A program made the translations under genes and the position numbers. This document shows, piece by piece, positions 48,000 through 58,027 of a stretch of 58,027 bases of DNA (position 1 is the stretch's first letter; the number at the start of each line of letters is the position of its first letter). This DNA comes from a virus. A model generated the notes under the pieces. That model saw nothing but the letters and a program-made list of their open reading frames with translations. It was not told the DNA's origin and ran no database searches. The DNA is taken from the IMG/VR virus record IMGVR_UViG_3300046694_000622, positions 1-58,027 of that record; one strand, 5' to 3'.

Positions 48000-48011
48000 A
48001 ATCTCCCTCCC

Positions 48012-48269
48012 CTATCGACCACTGGGCGCCCAGAAATTGGACTCTAGAGCGACGTTGCATTTTTTCCAATAATCAAGAAGTGCCGCTCGAGCATCTTCAA
48101 CTGTCTTGAAAGGTCCATTCGGCTTAGACACCCCTTTCACCCAGTCGTCGACTTGGCAGGTCAGTTCTTCTCCTGGAATCGTTCGAACTACACGACCTCG
48201 CGTGACCTTGCCGTTGTTGATGAAGCCGGAAGCCTCAAGTTCAAGGACAATTTCGACAACATTGAGCAT
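48012..48269 (-). CDS. Inverted-pair gene 1, hypothetical, 85 aa
   Basis: The ATG at 48269 has GAAGGGAGAG upstream. MLNVVEIVLELEASGFINNG and a C-terminal TVEDARAALLDYWKKCN helix. Small, near-neutral, soluble. First gene of the two-gene inverted unit; size and order resemble an antitoxin/regulator plus effector layout, which is inference. Confidence 0.62.
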   Translation of the reverse strand: MLNVVEIVLELEASGFINNGKVTRGRVVRTIPGEELTCQVDDWVKGVSKPNGPFKTVEDARAALLDYWKKCNVALESNFWAPSGR

Positions 48270-48352
48270 ATCGACTCTCCCTTCCGGCTCCATGCCGGGC
48301 CGAACACCAATACCCCACTTCAACGAATCACGCCAGCCGGCGAGGATCTTCT

Positions 48353-49222
48353 ATGTCTCCCTACAAATTGTCCGGGCCGACGGTCGTCAGCTTTTCCGGC
48401 GGCCGCACCAGCGCTTACATGCTGCGTCAGGTCGTGGATAACAACGATGATCTGAGCGATCTGGTCGTCACCTTCGCCAACACCGGCAAGGAACACCCAG
48501 CCACGCTGGAGTTCGTTCGGGAGTGCGCCGAGCGCTGGTCGGTGGCGATCGTTTGGCTTGAGTACCGCAATACCGAGATTGGGTTCGAGGTTGTGGACTT
48601 CGCCAGCGCCAGCCGCCAGGGCGAACCGTTCGAAGCGCTGATTCGCAAACGCAAGTACCTGCCAAACCCGGTAACGCGGTTCTGCACCATCGACCTGAAA
48701 ATCCGGATCATCCACAAATACCTGCGCAGCCTGGGCCTGTCGACCGAAGAGACGCCGGTGGACATGATGACCGGCATCCGCGCCGACGAGCCACGCCGGG
48801 TGGTGAAGATCCGGAACAGGAAGAGTACCAGCGAAAGCAAATGGGCCACGATGGCTATGCCGCTGGCTGATGCGGGAGTCGGCGTGCAGGACGTGACGGA
48901 CTTCTGGGACGCCCAGCATTTCGATCTGCTGCTGCCGACCATCAACGGTCGGACACTCGAAGGCAACTGTGACCTGTGCTTTCTCAAGGGCGCGAATCAG
49001 GTTTATTCAATTATCGCCAGTGACCGCGGCGAACCAGTCCGCAAAGCTCACTGGTGGGCTCGCATGGAACGTAGCGCCGTTTCGAGCAGCGGCATAACCG
49101 GCAACGGTGCTCTTTTCAGATTCGACCGCCCCAGCTACCAGCAGATGCTCGACTACTCGGACTCCCAATTCGACATGTTCGCCGACCATGACGAGGCAAT
49201 CGCCTGCTTCTGTGGCGATTGA
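48353..49222 (+). CDS. PP-loop ATPase, PAPS-reductase-like
   Basis: 289 aa. PP-loop SFSGGRTSAYM at 13-23, then FANTGKEHPATLEFVRECAE, TRFCTIDLKIR and a Cys-rich C-terminus (GNCDLCFLKG and ACFCGD). The family includes phosphoadenylyl-sulfate reductases and DndC-like proteins. In phages these enzymes have been linked to DNA or tRNA thiol modification, but this one lacks proof. It precedes a cytosine methyltransferase gene. Confidence 0.82.
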   Translation: MSPYKLSGPTVVSFSGGRTSAYMLRQVVDNNDDLSDLVVTFANTGKEHPATLEFVRECAERWSVAIVWLEYRNTEIGFEVVDFASASRQGEPFEALIRKRKYLPNPVTRFCTIDLKIRIIHKYLRSLGLSTEETPVDMMTGIRADEPRRVVKIRNRKSTSESKWATMAMPLADAGVGVQDVTDFWDAQHFDLLLPTINGRTLEGNCDLCFLKGANQVYSIIASDRGEPVRKAHWWARMERSAVSSSGITGNGALFRFDRPSYQQMLDYSDSQFDMFADHDEAIACFCGD

Positions 49223-49498
49223 TTAGAGCGGAAATGTAACGATCATTTGGCACATCGCCGCAGCTGCCCCGAATCCAGCAGCATATCGGTTCCAACTCGC
49301 TTGTTTTCGCATTGTTTCCTGCGCATTGAACCTCCCCCTTTCATCGAGCCCCATGCTCGGGGCCTGAACCGGTTCGCCCTTATGGTCCCGCAGGCTGTAG
49401 GGCACGCGGACGGTTGCCGAGCGGGTCCAAGCGAGAGCTGAAAGAAACGCGAATAAACAGCTCAAAGCCGAAGCATTCATCAGGCTTACCAAACTCAT
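49223..49498 (-). CDS. Small membrane protein, 91 aa
   Basis: The ATG at 49498 follows GGAG at 6 nt. Hydrophobic N-terminal segment (MNASALSCLFAFLSALAW), a polar loop and a second hydrophobic stretch (YAAGFGAAAAMCQMIVTF). Minus strand, overlapping the leader of the methyltransferase. Role unknown. Confidence 0.55.
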   Translation of the reverse strand: MSLVSLMNASALSCLFAFLSALAWTRSATVRVPYSLRDHKGEPVQAPSMGLDERGRFNAQETMRKQASWNRYAAGFGAAAAMCQMIVTFPL

Positions 49499-49526
49499 GT
49501 TCATCTCCATATTAAAGGGGGTCCGA

Positions 49527-51182
49527 GTGATCTCATACGGAAGCGTTTGCAGCGGCATCGAGGCGGCGACTATGGCCTGGCGCCCGCTAGGAATGCAAGC
49601 CGCCTGGTTCGCCGAAATCGAAGCGTTCCCCAGCGCGGTGCTCGCCCACCACTATCCGAACACACCGAACCTCGGCGACATGACCAAGCTCGGGGCCCTG
49701 GTATTGGCCGGGAAAATTTCGGCGCCAGACGTACTGGTCGGCGGAACGCCGTGCCAGGCATTCAGCGTCGCCGGCATGCGCGAAGGACTGGCCGACCCGC
49801 GCGGCGCACTCACCATCAAATACGTGGAGCTCGCAGATGCAACTGACTATGTTCGCGCCAGCCACCGAAAGCCGCCCTGTGTCATCGTCTGGGAAAACGT
49901 CCCCGGTGTCCTCAGCGACAAAGGGAACGCCTTCGGATGCTTTCTTGGCGCGCTTGCTGGGGAGGACTGCGAACTGCAGCCTTCAGGGAAGAAATGGCCG
50001 GACGCTGGTTGTGTGTATGGACCCAAAAGAACAATCGCGTGGCGGGTCCTGGACGCCCAATATTTCGGCCTGGCCCAACGACGCCGCCGTGTGTTCGTTG
50101 TCGCAAGTGCTCGAGACGGATTCGATCCCACCGAGGTACTTTTTGAGCGAGAAGGCGTGCGCCGGGATACTGCGCCGCGCCGAGGCGAGGGGCAAGACGT
50201 TACCGGAACAGCTCCTTTCGGCCCTGCGCTCCAGTGCGGATGCGGATGCGTCTTCGGCGAAGAGCTTGGACCGTACGGCTGCGTGAACTGCGAGGGCGAT
50301 GAAGGGCCGGCGGTGAGCATGTTCGGCGGGATACCGGCGTTCGGTGGTCACAGTCTGGAAGGATCGGTCGAGCGTTCGGCCACGCTCACGGCGAAAGACG
50401 TTCGGATGGACATGGAAAGCGAGACGTTCTTTGTCCAGCCGAAAGCGGATGTCGCTGGAACAATGCGCAGCACCGACGGCGGCGCCGACGTTGATCACGG
50501 CATGGCCGGTCACCTGGTCGCCGGAACGCTTCAATCATCGGGAAAGGCCGCCGGCAGTGCCACCCAGCAAGACGCCGAGGCCGGACTCTTGGTCGTGCAT
50601 GGCACGCAGGATCCTGACGTTCTGTGTGATCAAGCGCACCCACTTGGTCGAAACCATGGGCAGGAAAATGCCGTACTCGCCTTCTCCTGCAAGGATCACG
50701 GTGCGGACGCTGGGTCATTGGCGTCGACACTGCGCGCCATGAACCACTCTGGGAGCCACGCGAACGCTGGGGGCCAAGTCGCGGTGTGTATCACAGGCGA
50801 AATCACCCACACGCTGAAGGCCCACGGCTTCGACGGCAGCGAAGACGGCACTGGCCGCGGGCAACCTATAGTGACCGCGTATTCCACCAAGCTGCATCAC
50901 ACCTCCGCGTGCGGGGCTGGAAAGCTATACGAGGAATACACGGCATCACTCGATGCATGCAGCCCACCGCCGGCACTACTTATCCCCTCGCAGGTGCGGC
51001 GCCTGCTGCCCCGCGAGTGCGAACGCCTCCAGGGCATGCCAGACGACTACACGTTGATCCCTTGGCGCGGCAAGCCGGCCGAAGAATGCCCGGACGGGCC
51101 GCGCTACAAGGCGATCGGAAACAGTAAGGCAGTCACCGTCGTGCGCTGGATCGGGATGCGGATTCTGCGGCAGCTTGAATGA
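49527..51182 (+). CDS. C5 cytosine-specific DNA methyltransferase
   Basis: About 551 aa from the GTG at 49527 (AAAGGGGG upstream). Motif I GSVCSGIEAATMAWRPLG, motif IV GGTPCQAF with the nucleophile Cys76, motif VI ENVPG, motif VIII QRRRRVFVV, then a long variable target-recognition region with repeated TLxxSG/GTMRST segments (about 240-480), and motif X YKAIGNSKAVTVVRWIG. It methylates C5 of cytosine at an unknown site. No cognate endonuclease gene is seen, so it probably protects phage DNA from host restriction. Confidence 0.93.
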   Translation: MISYGSVCSGIEAATMAWRPLGMQAAWFAEIEAFPSAVLAHHYPNTPNLGDMTKLGALVLAGKISAPDVLVGGTPCQAFSVAGMREGLADPRGALTIKYVELADATDYVRASHRKPPCVIVWENVPGVLSDKGNAFGCFLGALAGEDCELQPSGKKWPDAGCVYGPKRTIAWRVLDAQYFGLAQRRRRVFVVASARDGFDPTEVLFEREGVRRDTAPRRGEGQDVTGTAPFGPALQCGCGCVFGEELGPYGCVNCEGDEGPAVSMFGGIPAFGGHSLEGSVERSATLTAKDVRMDMESETFFVQPKADVAGTMRSTDGGADVDHGMAGHLVAGTLQSSGKAAGSATQQDAEAGLLVVHGTQDPDVLCDQAHPLGRNHGQENAVLAFSCKDHGADAGSLASTLRAMNHSGSHANAGGQVAVCITGEITHTLKAHGFDGSEDGTGRGQPIVTAYSTKLHHTSACGAGKLYEEYTASLDACSPPPALLIPSQVRRLLPRECERLQGMPDDYTLIPWRGKPAEECPDGPRYKAIGNSKAVTVVRWIGMRILRQLE

Positions 51183-51187
51183 CGCTC

Positions 51188-51478
51188 TTAAAATCTAGGC
51201 AAGTCAGCAATGTTTCGCTTTTCGCCGCCACGCTCTTCACGAACGGATCCATTCCCATCAGCAAGGATAAGCCCGCCGGAAACTTTGCCACCGCTCTCAC
51301 CAATGAACGCCAAATCAAACAAGTCACCATTAGCCATCAGGCCAAGCACCTCAGGGATGGTAAAAATCCTTTCGGTGCCGATAGCAGCTCTGGTTTGACC
51401 ATTTGTTTCGATACCTCTGAAAGCTCGGACTTCACCGTCAACACCGATCTGAACCGCGTCCACGCTGTAAAGGGTCAT
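51188..51478 (-). CDS. Hypothetical protein, 96 aa
   Basis: The ATG at 51478 follows ATGGAGGTG. MTLYSVDAVQIGVDGEVRAF, a beta-rich half, then IPEVLGLMANGDLFDLAFIG and a charged end. Converges with the methyltransferase. No domain recognised. Confidence 0.62.
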   Translation of the reverse strand: MTLYSVDAVQIGVDGEVRAFRGIETNGQTRAAIGTERIFTIPEVLGLMANGDLFDLAFIGESGGKVSGGLILADGNGSVREERGGEKRNIADLPRF

Positions 51479-51567
51479 ATCGCACCTCCATTGGCTGATC
51501 GCTGAACTGTAGCTGATCCCTCACCAACATCCCCCTTGGCATGATCTGCAGATGGCTAATGCCGAAA

Positions 51568-52263
51568 CTAAAATGGTAGTTTTTTTATTCGAATATTCGG
51601 TCCTTCATGATCCTCAGTTACGAGAATGTCGAATATCTGAAAATTTGCTAAGCCGCTAAGTTTCCGATAATGAACCGTCAGCTGGAATTTTTGAAAAACC
51701 CCACTCATATCACTTAAGAAGAAGCCTCGAACGACGTCTTTATGTAGCGGCTCTAGAGACATAGGATATCTGTCAACTTCATCACTATTAAGGCGGACGA
51801 CTACGTCATCACAATAAGTGCCAAAATTTCTAATTTCAAAGTTCTCTAGCCACTCCCCGTCTATCTCCTGAGCACCTAAGTGCTTAAGCTCCAGAAGAGG
51901 CTCGAGTGATCGTTCATAATGGCGTAAATTCTCTTGCTGCGCTTCAACAAGCGCCTTCTGCTGTTCGACCGAATCTTTTAATTCCGCCGCTTGCATCTGC
52001 AACGCATCAGAGCTTATTTTCAGCTCGCGACCCTGCTGTATGTAACCTAAAACCAACCATAAAAAAGCGACTGGCCCGAAAATTCCTGCTGACAAATCTC
52101 CGATTGCATTCAACTGTAGCGAAATTAACTCATCGAATCTCGCCCCCATTATCAAAATAGCGCCACCGATATATAGGGCTGTGAAATGAGCTGCCCACCA
52201 CTCCAAATTTCTGCTGCACCACCACTTCGCTTGGTGCGCCCAATAGTCCCGAAAATGCTTCAT
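51568..52263 (-). CDS. Two-TM membrane protein with coiled coil and beta domain
   Basis: 231 aa, AAGGA upstream. TM1 AHFTALYIGGAILIMGARF, TM2 SAGIFGPVAFLWLVLGYI, coiled coil about 83-120 (MQAAELKDSVEQQKALVEAQ), and a beta-rich C-terminal domain (IRNFGTYCDDVVVRLNSD, HYRKLSGLANFQIFDILV). AT-rich, minus strand in a plus operon. The layout fits a membrane-anchored sensor or effector moron; no family recognised. Confidence 0.7.
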   Translation of the reverse strand: MKHFRDYWAHQAKWWCSRNLEWWAAHFTALYIGGAILIMGARFDELISLQLNAIGDLSAGIFGPVAFLWLVLGYIQQGRELKISSDALQMQAAELKDSVEQQKALVEAQQENLRHYERSLEPLLELKHLGAQEIDGEWLENFEIRNFGTYCDDVVVRLNSDEVDRYPMSLEPLHKDVVRGFFLSDMSGVFQKFQLTVHYRKLSGLANFQIFDILVTEDHEGPNIRIKKLPF

Positions 52264-52372
52264 AGTTTTCGTCCTTGGCTGATAAAGCCGGGTACTGTAA
52301 CAAAAAATCTTTCACTAAGTTAAAACTCCCTCGCCCTTCAAAGTCTGCCGCTATAGCGGCAAGGATTAAGTC

Positions 52373-52738
52373 ATGCCTGAAGAAAAAGTTCTAATTCAGC
52401 CGCTGCCGGTCGAACGCGACATCGATGGCTGGTGGTCCCATCCTGACTATCTGTCGGAGTTCGACGACGAGATCACCGAGGCGCAATTCCAAGAGTGGTG
52501 CCTGCGCCACCAGGTGGAGACCAAAATTACGTGCATGGAAAGCGACGTTTCCGTCGAAGTGTTCGATGCCTATATGGATGACGGCCAGTGCGATTGCTCC
52601 GCATGGGCAATCCAGCACCCAGCAGAACCGGGCTGGTTCATCCTGTCGATTCATGACGCCGAAGATGGGCCGGTCTGCATCTGGGGGCGTCGAGCTATGC
52701 CGGTGCCGAAGTTGCCAGGCCAGAAGGTGACGCCATGA
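52373..52738 (+). CDS. Hypothetical early protein, 121 aa
   Basis: AAGGATTAAGTC before the ATG. MPEEKVLIQPLPVERDIDGW, acidic middle, MDDGQCDCSAW, and a C-terminal WFILSIHDAEDGPVCIWGRR, typical of small phage proteins near integrases. No catalytic motif. Confidence 0.65.
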   Translation: MPEEKVLIQPLPVERDIDGWWSHPDYLSEFDDEITEAQFQEWCLRHQVETKITCMESDVSVEVFDAYMDDGQCDCSAWAIQHPAEPGWFILSIHDAEDGPVCIWGRRAMPVPKLPGQKVTP

Positions 52739-52791
52739 TCTTCGCCCCGCTCTACATGCTCTGGCTCATCTACAAGGGGCCGCGTCGGTAA
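52735..52791 (+). CDS. Possible 18-aa mini-protein
   Basis: MIFAPLYMLWLIYKGPRR, coupled to the previous stop by ATGA. One short hydrophobic stretch. Could be chance. Confidence 0.3.
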   Translation: MIFAPLYMLWLIYKGPRR

Positions 52792-52950
52792 GGGTTCACC
52801 CCGCCAGTCACCTCAGGGGAGAAAGCGTGTACGCAACTGGCGAGGCGAACCAATAAACCGTAGCGCACCCGCTCAGCTCATCTGACACCCCTCATCTGAT
52901 TTCACAATCCACCTACCAGCCTGCCGATGAACGGCGGGTGAGGACTGCGA

Positions 52951-53196
52951 GTGAATATTTATCGACACACCTTCGCAGCCGTCTGCCCTTCCGACGGCGA
53001 ATTGATCATCTACCAACTGGAAGTCCGGTCACCTCTTATGATCCGCGTCGAGCGCATCAAGGAGGAAACCGCGGTCATCAAGAAAGGTTGGCATGAGCAG
53101 ATCGCCGACCGACTGGCCGAAGCGCTGGGTGGCGATCAAAAAATCATCGCCAAGCACCAGGGCGTTGAGATCGAAACAGTGAGGCTCAGCGGATGA
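52951..53196 (+). CDS. Small hypothetical protein, 81 aa
   Basis: GTG start at 52951 with GAGGACTGCGA. MNIYRHTFAAVCPSDGELII; beta N-terminal half, helical end GWHEQIADRLAEALGGDQKI. 4-nt overlap with the next gene. Function unknown. Confidence 0.62.
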   Translation: MNIYRHTFAAVCPSDGELIIYQLEVRSPLMIRVERIKEETAVIKKGWHEQIADRLAEALGGDQKIIAKHQGVEIETVRLSG

Positions 53197-53918
53197 TCCA
53201 TTACCACGGCACTCCGATTGGAGGCACCCGGCAGGATGGCGCGCGCTTCCTCGCTGGACGGCATGCGTTAGTGCCGTTCCCGCGCCAGGACGACATGGGC
53301 ATAGTCGCCGATGTCTGCCAGTCGTTCGTGTTCGACAACGGCGCGTTTTCGGTTTGGAAGAAAGGAGGCACCCTAGATGTTGACGGGTACATCCTCTGGG
53401 TTGAGCAATGGCACCGACATCCTGGCTTCGACTGGGCGCTGATTCCTGACGTGATCGATGGTGACGAGGCGGCAAACGACGCGCTGCTGGCGGTATGGCC
53501 GGCGGAGTTGCGCGGCGTTCCGGTTTGGCACCTTCACGAATCACTTGATCGCCTTGCCCGCCTGGCTTCTGACTGGTCGACGGTGGCTATAGGCAGTTCC
53601 GGTCAGTGGGCAAGTCCGGGAACACCTGCATGGTGGAAGCGGATCAGTTCTACGATGGGCGCCATCTGCGACGACCAAGGCCGCCCAGCTTGCAGACTTC
53701 ACGGCCTGCGGATGCTCGACCCAGCGATCTTCCAGCACCTGCCCTTCGCCTCCGCCGACTCCACGAACGCTGCGGTGAACGGTGGAAGCATCAGCCGCTT
53801 CGGGATGTATGCCCCGCCCACCGCCGGCCAGCGCGCCAACGTCATCGCCGACCGCATCGAATCACACAACAGTTCGCCGATCTGGCAGAGAGAATCCCAG
53901 GCCGAGATGGCCGTCTAA
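53193..53918 (+). CDS. TGT/DpdA-like phage protein
   Basis: 241 aa. FVFDNGAFSVWKKG (46-59), PDVIDGDEAANDALL, VPVWHLHESLDRLARLASD, IGSSGQWASPG and a C-terminal HGLRMLDPAIFQHLPFASAD-STN form a TIM-barrel-like pattern reminiscent of tRNA-guanine transglycosylase/DpdA proteins that insert 7-deazaguanines. The fold call is by pattern only. It would fit the nearby PP-loop and methyltransferase genes as DNA modification. Confidence 0.6.
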   Translation: MIHYHGTPIGGTRQDGARFLAGRHALVPFPRQDDMGIVADVCQSFVFDNGAFSVWKKGGTLDVDGYILWVEQWHRHPGFDWALIPDVIDGDEAANDALLAVWPAELRGVPVWHLHESLDRLARLASDWSTVAIGSSGQWASPGTPAWWKRISSTMGAICDDQGRPACRLHGLRMLDPAIFQHLPFASADSTNAAVNGGSISRFGMYAPPTAGQRANVIADRIESHNSSPIWQRESQAEMAV

Positions 53919-54117
53919 TCCACCACCTTCTGCCGCCGCGGGCGGCATGGAGCACACACATGGTCAGATACAAGACCGTAGAGCAGTTCTCTCGGGAGTC
54001 GGGCTATACACCCGATGCCGTCAGAACCAAAATCCGCGACGGCAAATGGCCGAAGCATCTTGTTTGGCGGAAAGCGCCAGACGGCAGAATTTTAATAGAC
54101 GTAGAAGGATATTACTC

Positions 54118-57868
<3,751 letters not shown>

Positions 57869-58027
57869 ATGTACGTCAAAGCCATTGTCATCTGGGTAGT
57901 GCTGGCGATCATCGTCGTCGCCGTGCTCTGTCGCCTGGTGCATAACGCCAAGGTCGCCGACCGCGCACTCAAGATCACCAAGCCGGACAGTCAGCCCCCC
58001 GGACGCAAGGGTGACAAGGCTCCATGA
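57869..58027 (+). CDS. Small single-TM protein
   Basis: 52 aa from the ATG at 57869. TM helix IVIWVVLAIIVVAVLCRLV near the N-terminus, then a basic, Pro-rich cytoplasmic tail ending GRKGDKAP. Complete to the TGA at the window end. Host gene divergent from katG; function unknown. Confidence 0.6.
   Translation: MYVKAIVIWVVLAIIVVAVLCRLVHNAKVADRALKITKPDSQPPGRKGDKAP

Noticed and set aside
49547-50320. Several 100-157-codon frames on both strands within the methyltransferase gene
   Set aside because: Overlapping shadows of a clear C5 methyltransferase with motifs I, IV, VI, VIII and X in order.

Overview
The window is a nearly complete lambda-like (siphovirus) prophage inserted at the 3' end of katG in what looks like a Pseudomonas chromosome, probably of the fluorescens group. 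The high GC, the catalase-peroxidase sequence and the resemblance of the phage proteins to Pseudomonas prophages support this; the species assignment is inference. The right flank is host DNA: katG (55285-57561, minus), an OxyR-like box, and a small membrane-protein gene. The left edge holds the original last codons of katG plus a decayed integrase tail from an older element that used the same site. The prophage therefore spans about 108-55307.

Layout from left to right. (1) 1-4200: accessory zone next to attL, with an Ala/Gly-rich membrane protein, small hypotheticals, and an AT-rich three-gene minus-strand cassette (1848-3781) between two copies of an 86-bp repeat. (2) 4198-28834, minus strand: late genes, read in the order small terminase, large terminase, portal, MuF-like head protein, scaffold, capsid, connectors, tail tube, chaperones G/GT with a GGGAAAC slippery site, tape measure, M, L, K, I, J, fibre genes, SleB-type endolysin, Rz/Rz1. 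(3) 28930-32129: morons (a DUF1643-like and a PLD-like gene), two holin-like genes and small membrane proteins. (4) 32342-36308, minus: early leftward operon with a Q-position protein, NinG, NinB, a replication accessory protein, an O-like replication protein carrying five iterons, and a CII-family regulator. (5) 36601-37787: divergent cro and cI switch. (6) 37844-41752: immunity-region morons, including a Rex-position coiled-coil/membrane pair and two paralogues of a gene also found at the left end. (7) 41790-43484: a second operator/promoter, a boxA stem-loop, a PL7 alginate-lyase-like gene, a degenerate tRNA and a terminator. (8) 43988-55302, plus: early rightward operon with small proteins, a Rad52-like annealing protein, Gp157, a PP-loop (PAPS-reductase-like) protein, a C5 cytosine methyltransferase, a TGT-like protein, excisionase and integrase, interrupted by minus-strand morons at 47364-48269, 49223-49498 and 51188-52263.

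How it works together: CI probably represses the cro side and, through matching palindromes, a distant rightward promoter at 41.89 kb. Leftward transcription leads through replication genes to a Q-like factor and then the late genes. Rightward transcription, probably antiterminated at boxA, supplies recombination, DNA-modification and excision functions. The best candidates for undescribed biology are the repeat-flanked cassette at 1848-3781, the coiled-coil/TM pair at 38558-39452, the inverted pair at 47364-48269 and the DUF1643/PLD pair at 28930-30103. All four are prophage cargo with no recognised function here; a role in phage defence or superinfection exclusion is inference from position only.
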